Notes under the pieces: generated by a model | The model's database searches: none | What the model was told of the DNA's origin: nothing | What the model saw: only the letters and a program-made list of their open reading frames with translations | Shown: piece by piece, positions 40,728-52,689 of the stretch | Numbering within the stretch: position 1 is the first letter of the stretch | Layout: each line of letters opens with the position of its first letter | Source of the DNA: Glandiceps talaboti | Lineage: Eukaryota; Hemichordata; Enteropneusta; Spengelidae | Direction of reading: 5' to 3' | DNA: 64,000 nucleotides | NCBI RefSeq assembly: GCF_964340395.1 | Contig: NC_135565.1 | Coordinates: 17,610,709 to 17,674,708 of the forward strand | Made by a program: the position numbers and the translations under genes

Positions 40728-41189
40728 AATTTGATCATTGTTAGTGATGCGTTGTGAAATGTACGTGTGTTATTCCCAATGTTATAATCTACGTAATGGA
40801 TGCATTGACCATTCTTAGAATAACAAGTCTTCAAAATTCAAACACACAGCCCCCCCCCCACACACACACACACGAGTGTCCTGTCCATTGGCTTCTATAA
40901 TATATTCAAATGAGTTGTTAGCAATCCACAAAAGTGCATAACATCATAGCAATGTTCTACTCATGACATAAAGTTATGTTATATAATAAAATAGACATAA
41001 TATATTATTACACAAAACATATGAGACAATGTCAGATATGTAGATTATTTACAAAACGTAACAGACAATTACAATTTGAACATAAAGATTGATTGTCGAT
41101 GTGGAAATTCAGCTTCTGAACAACAAGTTCATTTGTGAAAATTTGGGTACATACACTTGAATGCATATGTGCAAAATTTGAACTATGGA

Positions 41190-41480
41190 GTAGATTGTTA
41201 ATTAACCTTGAATATAAGGTCACGGTCATGGGATAATGTCTTATCAAAGAGTTTAATTCTGATAATATTGACGTACACTTGGATAATAACCTTGTGAAGA
41301 ACGCTTCTAGATATATTTAGCAAATTGCAATATGACCTTAAAGGTTAAATTCAAGGTCAAAGGTCAGGGAAAGAAAACTTACATGCATTGAGTCTCTTTG
41401 TAAAACAATGTAGCAGTTATTGAGACACTTGCTATTTGACTTTGTAAGTTTAGGTCAAGGTCAGATGTAGAGGTCTTGAT
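41190..41480. repeat. Degenerate AGGTCA-rich repeat
   Basis: Repeated phrases of the type AACCTTGAATATAAGGTCA and ATGACCTTAAAGGTTAAATT. A perfect direct repeat AGGTCAAAGGTCA lies at 41354-41366 (DR1 spacing for nuclear receptors). Confidence 0.55.
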
Positions 41481-42880
41481 GTTGCCGTTAACAATCTGTG
41501 AATAAAGTCTACCCTGTGTGACCAACTGTGTGGGCGAGGACATCAATATGGACCTTCTGTTATTGAGAATATAACAAATATCGACATATTATACGTAGTC
41601 GTTGTAAATGTCCCTAGGAAAACCATAAATGTCATTTCCAATTGAACACGTGTAATGTCAGGAATCACAATCGAGCGAAACAAAGTGAAAGTAGTAGTAC
41701 ACTATGTATATGTGTCACGTGATGTAAAACATGGCAAAATATGAATGGTAATATTTAAAGACAAAATGGCTTCAATGAATTAACTATTTCCTGCTATAAA
41801 GTTACAATGCTTAAACCTAGAATGTTTATATTATCGAATATTCTTTCTATTCCGACCCGTAAAGTACAGTCAAAGACCACATTTGCTATCAGAACCAAGC
41901 ATGCAAACACAAACATCAATGGCATTACACATTTGTGCGCGCGGTAATAAAACCTAATCTTGGTTGATAGGAATGATATTCGTTCTGTTTGAGTCATGTT
42001 CAGCAGGATTATTGTCAGTTGTGAAAACAAATATGTACACATAAACAAATACCAATCACCATGAACCTTTGAATGCAGATATAAAATATGTGACAATGTT
42101 TTTATAAATGTGGTTGATTTATATTTATCACTTGGGGTATAAGCAATATCCCATAATGTATTATTGCAGATCCATTTCCATTGTCTAATCTTGTCTTACA
42201 GCTCCCTGATTTACAGATAACTGAACCCTGGAACTCTCATAGATGAAGATTAATCATATGATCTCAGTTTGCACGCATAGCCTAAAATTCCATTAAAAGC
42301 AGTTAGATCGAGAACGGTTTCGTTTTTGACAAAACTGCCTTCATTTTCAATTTTTCAATTTATCATTTTAAACAGAACAGATCTTCGTAGAAAACACTGG
42401 CTTTTAATGTCTTTAAAGTTTTTTGTCCTTAATTAAAATATGTGTACATATCAGTAAAAGTACACCAAATTCAAATTCAATTCAAATTCTGTCATTCTCA
42501 ATTTCTAATATATTCAAGGAACAACATTGTTAAATTTCAAAAAATTGAAACTAAATTTTTACACATGTACAGAAGAAACCCGAAGAATAAAATTCGCAAA
42601 CATTCTTTGATGGTAAACCAAAGTACGTGGTATCTGCACAAATAAATGGAGTTTCTAAATGGGGTGTTTTCCAGGGCTGACGAGCGTGTCATTAAACCCT
42701 GATTCAATCTCTCTTTGTAGACTAGTAGCATAAGAAGACAAACAGTATAGCACAATGCATGGATGCACAACGCAAACAAAAATCAAGGACCAAAACCAAT
42801 GTCGTAGTGATGAGAAAGCTGACCAATGATAACACAAGTATATACTCGAGTTGGGCGTAGATGTATATGTACACTTAAAA
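41481..42880. other. No gene seen
   Basis: Several overlapping minus frames of 80-128 codons at 41794-43041 show no motifs. AT-rich sequence. Confidence 0.4.
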
Positions 42881-42884
42881 CGCA

Positions 42885-43310
42885 CAATATGGATTTTGCA
42901 ACAAACATTGCCGCCATGGATTTGGCCGTTGTCTGGGAGGTCAAGAAACAAAATGATGTACATATGCAGATAATAGTATCTGACATTTGTGCCAGGTTTA
43001 ATTGAAATTGGTTCATGTGTGCTAGCCGTGTATGTTGTCATTTTGAAAACAAAAATGCCATTTGACTTTGAATATTGAAGTCAGGGTCAAAGGTCGATGT
43101 CCCGTTAGAAGGTTTAACAATGGTGACGTGGATCTAACAATCACATGAAATTTCTGTCTATTAGTCAGTATGCAAAGAAATCGAAATGTTACGACTAACA
43201 TGGCCACCGTTCGGCAATGAACGAAGGTCGAGAAACAAAGAGTTATGCATATCCAGACTATGGTGTCTGACATTTGTACCGTGTTTGGTTGAATTCGGCA
43301 CTTACATTCC
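42885..43310 (-). repeat. Two-copy tandem of a dispersed repeat
   Basis: CTGACATTTGTGCCAGGTTT near 42980 and CTGACATTTGTACCGTGTTT near 43268 are matching points about 288 bp apart. The flanks also match (GGTCAAGAAACAAA against GGTCGAGAAACAAA). An AGTCAGGGTCAAAGGTC stretch between them links it to the AGGTCA repeat at 41190. The two minus-strand frames here share the peptide QMSDTI, which reflects DNA homology and not a gene. Confidence 0.7.
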
Positions 43311-43319
43311 ATAGATACA

Positions 43320-45002
43320 GATGGACACCGACATACTGATGTGCACGCGCACGTAACCCATCGTTGTGTTGTATTGTACTTCCCCCGGGGCTTTAATATG
43401 TCTGTTGGGGATAAATATACCACAAATGCCCTAGCACACGACAATGGATTAGCATTTGTCTTTCTGAAAGTAAAACTCCTGCCCGCTTCAAGTTACAATG
43501 ACCTAATCGTCTGACAAATTCGCTATTAACAATTTTTTACAAGGTGAATTCCCTCCTTTCAGAAATTGTGATTTGTATTTTATTACTGCAGTTCACTTGA
43601 GTAAGAAGAACTTGAGATTTGAGAACTGGTGATAACAAGATTGGCTTTTTTTAATCGCCTCCTTAAAACGCAGACGACAGCACAGGATTTACAGCCTCTC
43701 TTTCGTCTTAAAGTCAATTTCCGGTTTAAGTTTCGGTAATTTCCGGTGCATGTCTTTCGACGTAAACTTAATTTTCGGGTCTAAGTTTGCGTATATTCCG
43801 GCGCAAGTTGAATATTTTTTATACAGTTGCTAACCCTTCTCAAATATATGACAAAAACCATACATGGACGCTTTTGGGTTTCATTCAAAGGTTGTTGCCC
43901 TCCTTAAGGAAACGACATTTTCGATTTACCCTACAGAGTTTTTAAAAAGTCAAAATACATGAAATCAATGAAATTTCCTGAGTTTGTGCGACAACAGATG
44001 CAATAGATTTCAAAATACTCGATATTGTCACGTTGGTCGATACTGTATGGCGGTTGCTTGTTCAAACCCGACCTTAATAGAAAAAGGAGGACGGAGTGAT
44101 TCTCAGTTAACAGAAAACTTGTTGAAATTTCTTGCTTATAAAATAAAGTAAAAAGTGATGTTTGCACACTCATGTTTCCCGGGACTACAATTGTTTCGAC
44201 ATCAGGATCCTGAACGTTGCTCTTAAATAACGTGTATATAGGCCCACCAAAGCCACAGTTATATCTATGTAAAATCTTTGTCATTGGTAAGGCTTTGTCC
44301 TGGATAGACCAGGTCCATGAATACCGTTCAGATTTGTAGATTGGAGCATTGAAGCTAAATTTAATAAGCAGTGGGGAGCAGGGCGAGGATATTTTTAACT
44401 TAGCAGCATAAGGTTGTCATATATGTAAGCAAACGCGCATGTGTGCTAATCTGTAAAGAATGTGTCGCTCAGTAATCTTTCTCTGCCTACCAACGATAAA
44501 GCTAGCTGTTTTTCTCATCAGACCAACTTACGGCAACAATAGCACTATTTGCGACAAGTTTCGAATTACTATCGACAAGTTGCGCAAATTCGCATTAATA
44601 TCTAAATACGGCTGGCAAATACTTTTTTCTGCTTCTCCTAATTTGTAGGTACAAAAACACTCTCTCTTTTCTGTATTGTCTTGTATTGCTGTGTGCATTG
44701 CCATATACGTTGGTTGACAGGTTTATAGGCTTTTCCCGCCAAATATCGTTGACGATGTTCCGCTGTCTCTTTACGTTTAGATTATACCAATAGAGACACC
44801 TGTTAATTACAAATTCGAATCGTAATATTGATCCAACCGTTAGCATGTTCACCCTAATGAAAGTAACATTGATTTTCTGTATCTGGTAATGGGTGTGTAA
44901 TACCTAACTGTCTGTCGTCCAGACAATAGACTCTGTCCAGACGATGGTTAAATACACACAACCTTTTTACCTTCCATAATATGAGGATATAAAATGGTAT
45001 GC

Positions 45003-45005
<3 letters not shown>
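43320..45005. other. No gene seen
   Basis: The 117-codon minus frame at 43931-44284 has no domain I recognise. Short TTTCCGGT repeats lie near 43720-43800. Confidence 0.4.
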
Positions 45006-45051
<46 letters not shown>

Positions 45052-45078
45052 TCTGTTTGTCTGTTTGTCTGTCTGTCT
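45006..45078. repeat. (GT)n followed by TTTG/TCTG repeats
   Basis: (GT)n at 45006-45048, then degenerate tetranucleotides. Confidence 0.93.
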
Positions 45079-45159
45079 AGCTATCTGAATAATCATTTTA
45101 TCTAAAACGGCTGGAATAATTCAAGTGAAACTGATATCTTCCTTATGGAAAAAGGAATA

Positions 45160-45570
45160 CTCGATTAGGTTCCGATTGATATCTTATGAATATTAATGCG
45201 AATTGCATAATTAACGATTTTAGTCGATATCTTAAAAATACATACTTCAAAACCTATATAATTAGGTGTATACATTAATGAGAACAACGTGCAAGTGTCC
45301 TATAATCCTAGATGACGTAGCTGTTAATTTTAATCAGCAATTTGCATACTTAAAGATTTTACATAATTAATGCTTTTCGGTAACTAGGCAATACCTTACA
45401 AACGCAAGCGTCAACTTTCATATAGTTTGGTTTATAAGTGTACATTGCTGATAACAAAGGGAATGCGTCCTGTAAAAGCTTGCTGGGGAAGATTTTAGTT
45501 TTAATGTCATTTGCATAATTGATGATATTTCTCAATTAAGAAATATGCCAATTACATTTTTAAAAATTGC
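45160..45570 (-). repeat. Octamer-bearing degenerate repeat, segment 1
   Basis: Recurring ATTTGCATA and TTGCATAATTAATG phrases with CTCAATTAAG-like tails. It appears related, in inverse orientation, to 60995-61560. Confidence 0.45.
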
Positions 45571-45710
45571 AAATTACTTGTATGGTAGCTCAAAATTTCA
45601 CATTTTGATAATGTGATTTGAACACCTGATCTATGTTGTGTTTTCATTTCACACTTTTTTTTTATATTTTGCTGATAAAAATGCTAACATTCCAAAAGCC
45701 TGGACAACAA

Positions 45711-45741
45711 TTATTATTATTATTATTGTTGTTGTTGTTGT
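45711..45741. repeat. (ATT)n/(GTT)n trinucleotide run
   Basis: ATT units changing to GTT units. Confidence 0.9.
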
Positions 45742-46611
45742 TTTGCAGTATTTTCACTTTGAAAGTGGAAGATTTGCCAGAGATAACCAACATTTGAAGA
45801 TTATGATGTAACATTTATCACATTTGCTAAAATAAAAGCCCAAAATAGATCAGAAGATGAGGTAGATACTCATCAAAAGCGCTCTGTCCTTATTATGGAT
45901 ATCACAGTTTACATCCAGTTAAATTTGTTCCCAGCTAATTCGGTTTACATCACGTTTAAACTATACGACCTGCAGAAAATTACATGTACAAAAAGACATT
46001 TGAAAATTAGGTGGGAAGTGTCAGCTAATCTATTAAATTAAAAAATTAAAATCAAATTACCAATGTGCTTGCTCACACCTGACTATTGATGACGTGGCCT
46101 TTGAACGTATTTAGGAACATCTTTTTCAATGACTAAAATGTGAAGGTCTGTTATTAATCTGTCGTTATTGTGCAGTGCGTGTTATTTGAACTAGAAATAA
46201 TTCAAATTAAAAGCATATCACCGAGGTGTTTATTGCTCACTCTAATCTTTGATGCTGACCCCCCGACCTTATCGACATCTTTTGGTACAGGCGTGAAGGT
46301 AAAGATGTGAAGGTTGGTTATTACTCTATCGCTATAGTGTAGGTTATACGATAACCCTTAATGTGCACCTGCTTAGTTGTTTTGGAAATAAATTTACAAG
46401 GTACCCATTGTTGGTCTAACGCCTCTTTTCATTCAACTTATCATTACTATTACTTCATCATTATATAGCCTCGCCTCGACAGCATATTTTTACAATTCCA
46501 AAGAGGCCTCATTATACATTCTCTTAGTCTCCCCACCCCCTGTATTGGAACACAGACCAAAGAGTTGAAAAGTGTATCTTTATAAGTCATGTCAAGAAAG
46601 TCAAGTTGAAC

Positions 46612-46860
46612 GCGTTCGAACAAAAAATATGAGATTTATACCCTGGTCGTTTGACGTCACGACAACTGGTATCTACGTCATTCGTTCTACAGTACTCAAA
46701 TATTCATTACTATCGCCATTATTTTCTCCGATTTGTCATCATGCAGGTATAATTCCCCAATATGTTTTCATTCAAGACGGAAAATGCTCGTAGCCCAAGG
46801 GCTTTGTCATGGCTCGTCTTTCGACTCGTGACAAGGTCACTTAGGTCTCTCGTACTTCTT
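46612..46860 (+). mobile_element. Dispersed repeat family A, copy 3
   Basis: TTTATACCCTGGTCG, CACGACAACTGGTATCTACG, ATGCAGGTATAATTCCCC, and TTCATTCAAGACGGAAAATG followed by CTCGTAGCCCAAGGGCTTTG. Colinear with the reverse complement of 8662-8965. Confidence 0.6.
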
Positions 46861-47658
46861 TCTTTTTTGGTTGAAGGAAGAAAACTATCGAGGACTGATA
46901 TCTATAAGTGACAGAATTTCACAAATGTTTTGTAACTACTTTTTATTTCCTAAAAAAAGAAGAACAGAACAAAGTCAACGAGACGAGATGAGACTGTAGA
47001 TATTGCCATTTAGGTACGGTGACGTGATTGTCCACTCCTGGTTTTTTAAATGGTGTGTGAATTACATTCCCTAGTTAATTTTGTCAAGTCCTTTAAGGAT
47101 ACATCAAACATGAATTACGTGGCTTCTTCCTCATTCTTTTTTGCTAACGTTACCATAGTTAGGTTGAGTGCTTGCATTCTATTTAGATCTCCTAGTTTCT
47201 CAGCTTTGTTGCTCTCCTGTGAATATTTGTCTACTAGGATAATGCCCTCAATTCCAAAATGAAACGACATATTTCATTATGTGTTAATGTGGAGATGGAG
47301 AAAATCTGTAGAAATGTTTAGATACAAATTTAAAGGGGAAAAGAACGTAAACTTCCTTTTGTATCACCCCAGGGTTTATTTTCTGATTCACGTTAGCTGG
47401 AATAAACTTGACAGTAATATCACCGTCTGGGCAGCAGGCATTGCATCCCTTGGGTGTGTAATTTCCCATGTACTGTTAACATGACATGTCATTTATAGTT
47501 TCCTGTTGGTAAATTTAGTCACTTCTGACATTCTCTTAAACGACATGAGATGATTGTTACATACAGCGCATTGCAGTTCACTGTTCTCTTTTTGATACAA
47601 CCATGCAAAAAAATAATACGAAAATGCACATGCTACACAGACACAGGCACACAAAAAC
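46861..47658. other. No gene seen
   Basis: Frames of 60-70 codons only; mirror frames at 47281-47484 are without motifs. Confidence 0.4.
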
Positions 47659-47704
47659 CATCATCATCATCATCATCACCATCATCATCATCAACATCAT
47701 CATC
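47659..47704. repeat. (ATC)n trinucleotide run
   Basis: CATCAT units with two interruptions. Confidence 0.9.
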
Positions 47705-48141
47705 CAACCACCCCATCGCCTCACCCCTCCTTGCTAGAACTAAAAACTGTCCGCACTCTCGTCCGCCTACACCTATTACAATACCTTGTTTTCTTTATAT
47801 TATGTACTACAAGTTCCATTGACAATTGTTATATATTGACAAAAAGAATTCTCATGATGAGATATTTCAGTACACTTAATTGCAATTGACATTTGTGTTT
47901 CTCTGACGAGGATTGAGTATACGTAGGTCGAAATTTACATATGGTGTCAGTTATGTGATATGACGTCTGAATTTACTTCCCCTTCAGTACATTACACTGA
48001 CGTATGTAGATGTCTGTAAAAGAATAAACATGAACAAAAATCCCATATCAGAAAACTGAAATGTATGAGAGCAGACGGTCCTCAATAATGTATTGCAAGA
48101 TAGACAAAAATATGTACAGTATATGTTATACAGTATGTGTC

Positions 48142-48290
48142 GTATGTATGTATGTATGTATGTATGTATGTATGTATGTATGTACGTACGTACGTACGTA
48201 CGTACGTATGGATGTATGTATGTATGTATGTATGTATGTATGTATGTATGTATGTATGGGGTGGGATGGATGGATGGATGGCTGGATGGA
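48142..48290. repeat. Compound ATGT / ACGT / ATGT / GGAT array
   Basis: (ATGT)n flanks a central (ACGT)n block at about 48182-48208, and (GGAT)n follows from 48264. The ACGT block is palindromic and CpG-rich. Confidence 0.95.
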
Positions 48291-48689
48291 CAGACGGTAG
48301 GGTGAATTAGCACCGGGTCATTTTTGTAGCACGGATATTGAATACAGCATTATCGATGTTATAAATCTCAAATCTAGCTGCCATAACAACCAATATAGGC
48401 GACACTGAACTAGTCATTATTAGCTTATGTCAAAGTGAATTAATTTCTGATTTAATAAGACTGTTTAGAAGGAATTGGTGAGAGGTATGAAATCGTTATA
48501 AATTACATCCGATCAACAATCCTGCTACATCTATTGAGATTGATTCACATTCATTTACAACCGGAGGTACAAATCATCATACACAGAACAATTTGGAAAC
48601 CCTCGTGGGTCGTTCGCTAAAAATAACGAACATTCGTTTTATTGTAATATTCATTCAAGTTTGCTATGTAAAAGTATTACTTAGGAGAT

Positions 48690-49055
48690 GGGGATATTTA
48701 CTCAAGGTGGAGGGAATCGCAATAATTCAAAACTGTGGGCGAGAAAGTCGCAGTAAATTAATATTTGTGGTTGAGGGAATTGCAGTAATTCGTGACTCAG
48801 GAAGGAAAGGATCGCAATAAAACTTTGGGAGGGGAGAAATGCAGTAATTTAAGGTTGGTGGGGGTCATAGACTATGTAATGAAAACTCGAGAGGGGAAGG
48901 TCGCTGCAGTCCAAAACTCGCGAAGGGGAGGATTGCAATAATGTACGAATAGAGGAGAGAAAATCACAATAATTTGAAACGGGGTGGCGGTCGCTGTTAT
49001 TCATACCCCCAATTGGGGAGGGAAGGATCGTAGTAATACCTCGGCGAGCGGAGGA
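48690..49055. repeat. Degenerate G-rich minisatellite
   Basis: Units of the type GGAGGGAATCGCAGTAATTC followed by AAAACTCGGGAG, about 40-60 bp each, with seven or more copies. Confidence 0.75.
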
Positions 49056-50155
49056 TGATAGTTTGTTTTGACGTACTATTTTTACTAAAAACGTTCCTTA
49101 GATTAACAAAAAACACTTCAGACATCACAGGATGAAGTCCTTACATGTAGTCTGAAGTGGTTTCAAGATGAAAGTGGACTACACAAGGATAGGATTGGTT
49201 ACATTTTTTTTATCTCTTAATGAATATTATTTTCTAATGAGTGCTCTTTGATTCCCCGTCTCTCCAATGTTATTTTGAAATAAGACACATGCGAATACGT
49301 AATAAGGCTATTGAATCATTAACTTCACCGTATGCAAGTTTTTACCACGTATTTGTGCTATATATATGAAGAAAAACGAGTTATAGTCAAAGTGGACTTT
49401 GAATCATTAGTGGAATGGAGTTATTTCTCAAAGATGGTGGTTTTTTATTGCATATTCAAACCATAGGAATATGAGTTATTATTTCCTTCCAAACCCTTAA
49501 CAATATTATTGTGTGTACTATTTAAGCCCCTAAAACTGAATGTGCTCATTGTGTGCTTTTTATGACTGGGGTGGGGGTGGGGGGGTCTTTTAGCGAGGGG
49601 CGTACAAAACACGCATTGTTTTCATTAGTCTCACAACACTATAAATATATGTGCAACAGTCGATCTTTGGCTTCTACAAAAAAAACGTCTAAGTGAAAGA
49701 CTGACTCTATTCTTCATTTTCTTGTTTCCTGCGAGAAAGTGTCAAATTTCTTCCAATTCCACGGTAAATTTTTCCATTTTCTGTTTTTCTGTCGCTTTCT
49801 TTTGAAGTTAACAACACAAATGATGCAAACTACACGAAAAAGTATCACATTCGGGGGCCATCTCACTACAAAAAGTTGACTCAAAAAAGAAGAAAAATCG
49901 TTATTTTCACAGGGGTACATTCAGCTGAGTGTGTAGAATATTACAACTTACCGTAGGCATAGTATCACTACGAATTATACAGTCTGGTGTATTGTAGTTT
50001 ATATTCTTTTCATAACGATTTGTACAAGATAACGATCAAAAAAACTTTGCCTACTACAAATATATTAGTTATCAAGCTTGTATAGATTCTGAAGTGTATA
50101 AGGATGACCTTAATTTTGAGCTACGACATAAAAAATTATTTTCGCCCGCCCTTAA
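49056..50155. other. No gene seen
   Basis: Unique AT-rich sequence with a short G-run near 49568-49586. Confidence 0.4.
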
Positions 50156-50224
50156 CATTTGTGGAACAGCTCCCACTCTATCAAGAATAAGGAAGTGTCT
50201 GAACTGTCACTCTCATCTACAGTC

Positions 50225-50368
50225 ATGGCGGCGGCGACTACACTTGTCCACGAAAATAGCATTTCTTCCATGACCGACCAAAGTTATTCAAGTAGGGACC
50301 TGAGAACTTGCCAATTGTGTAAAGAAGCTGGGAAAGGGCTTGTTACCAGAAATCCAATAAAAATATGA
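50225..50368 (+). CDS. Short open frame with ATGGCGGCGGCG start, unknown product
   Basis: A 47-codon frame starting MAAATTLVHENS and ending GLVTRNPIKI, with a CQLC pair near residues 32-35. An ETS-like GGAAGTG precedes it and an AATAAA overlaps its 3' end (near 50358). This could be the first exon of a spliced gene, a tiny gene, or chance; no homologue is recognised. Confidence 0.2.
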   Translation: MAAATTLVHENSISSMTDQSYSSRDLRTCQLCKEAGKGLVTRNPIKI

Positions 50369-51252
<884 letters not shown>

Positions 51253-51382
51253 TATACTCGGTGAGTATCAATCTGCTAAGAGAGTGCTCTATACCGCAGT
51301 GGCAGAGCGCAATAGTTTTTGTAGTACTGCCGGGAACTCTTTCTTGGTTGTAACTCTGAGTTTCACGCATTACGCGATCATC

Positions 51383-51384
<2 letters not shown>
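51253..51384 (-). mobile_element. Possible retroelement tail between two TA arrays
   Basis: About 130 bp of complex sequence between two (TA)n runs. Read on the minus strand it begins CTGATGA (51384-51378), then a short CGC/GCG hairpin, then GAAAC (51364-51360), then a segment with GAGTTACAACC. This recalls the hammerhead-like ends of Penelope-like elements. No coding sequence remains. It could instead be a fragment of another dispersed repeat. Confidence 0.35.

Positions 51385-51462
<78 letters not shown>
51385..51462. repeat. (TA)n microsatellite, insertion site of the transposon
   Basis: An uninterrupted TA run of about 78 bp that abuts the left TIR. The run resumes after the right TIR at 56628-56649. 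Confidence 0.95.
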
Positions 51463-51464
<2 letters not shown>

Positions 51465-51496
51465 GCCGTCGCAGGCAGAAAGGGCCCTTATGTCGA
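51463..51496 (+). repeat. Left terminal inverted repeat of the transposon
   Basis: 34 bp, identical to the reverse complement of 56594-56627. It directly follows a TA run ending at 51462. The GGGCCC core at 51482-51487 is itself palindromic. Confidence 0.95.
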
Positions 51497-52689
51497 AAAT
51501 TTTCGATTTTGACTTTTTTTCATTTTTAGATAGTTTATATGGCTAAATTTCAGTGTTTGAAAGGATTCCGCTGAAAACGCCCTAAAAATACCATTTTGGC
51601 CCATCCAAAGATGTGACCTCTGACCTTTGTATTTTGACAAAAGCTTTTGCTATTGCCTTGTGTAAGCACACTGTATAGTGAATGTATAGGAGTGTCAACT
51701 GATGATAATGCTACAAGTTGGAATCATTCTTATGGATTATTTTATTTACAATGAGAAGTATGTGGGCTGATAATTATTGTTTTTGTTTTTGGACCATTCC
51801 ATTATTTTATGGGGGGGGAAGATTCACTAGCACACATAGGAATACCAAACAATTAGTTTATTGAATAATTACTAAAGAAAACTGCAAAATGCATACACTT
51901 GAAAAAATATATTAAATCACAACACTCATATGCGTCTCCATGGCAATTAAATTGTTGCCATGGCAACCATTTACACCGCACCTGAGTTCAAACATGTAAA
52001 GGAAACCTTATTAATACATTCTAAACATTACTTTCGTGTGTACATGTACATTGTATCATAAGTTTAAAAAAAATTCATATGTACAAGGAATCTTAAATTT
52101 CATGAACTGTCTCAAACAAAATAAATCTACAATTGAAATGTGAAATTCATCTTATGGCTATGTATTTGTGTATTGCAGTCAACATATGAGAATAGGTGGA
52201 GGGGGAAAGGTCAAATGATGATGACAATAAAAGTAACCCTGTCGTATACATATTGAACATTAAAATTAGATATCCTACTAATATTGTTCCTCACTTTTCA
52301 ATTGTAAATGAACTAAATGGCTATATGGATTGAAAGTGACAATATATATATTGAATGTTTATAAATGCTATGATTGTAATACAGAGTATACTTCATTTCC
52401 GAACATGAGAACCACATGTACCTTATACTATGATGACCTGATATCACAATATATGTGAATGTCTTGCATTGGACCATCTGTCTACAAAGTATATCAAATG
52501 TGATCTTTGGATTGAAAGTAGTTTTTTTTAATGAAATGTGACACTTTGAGAACATACCTTATGCAAATTGTAATGTAAGAAAGACATACTGACATAATTT
52601 TCTTGTCCCTTGCTTCCAATACTGTACTGATAAATCATATGGTAATCAAGTTATACTTCCTTTTTGACACTGTTTTTGACTTTAACATT
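51497..52689 (-). other. 3' flank of the transposase gene inside the element
   Basis: Non-coding 1.2 kb. Minus-strand AATAAA candidates lie at 51857-51862 and 51741-51746. A perfect palindrome GTTGCCATGGCAAC lies at 51954-51967 and resembles an RFX X-box. A GACCTCTGACCTTTG stretch near 51605 resembles nuclear-receptor half-sites. Confidence 0.5.

Noticed and set aside
41794-42096. A 100-codon minus-strand frame with hydrophobic segments
   Set aside because: AT-rich DNA readily yields Leu/Phe/Ile-rich frames; no family motif is seen.
42783-43444. Minus-strand frames sharing QMSDTI peptides, suggestive of a duplicated gene
   Set aside because: Similarity is at DNA level in a dispersed repeat, with frames that shift and no conserved codon pattern.
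43931-44284. A 117-codon minus frame, plus a CCTGATGTCGAAAC string near 44198-44211 that looked like another hammerhead-type tail
   Set aside because: The string lacks a stem between the boxes, and the peptide has no recognised domain.
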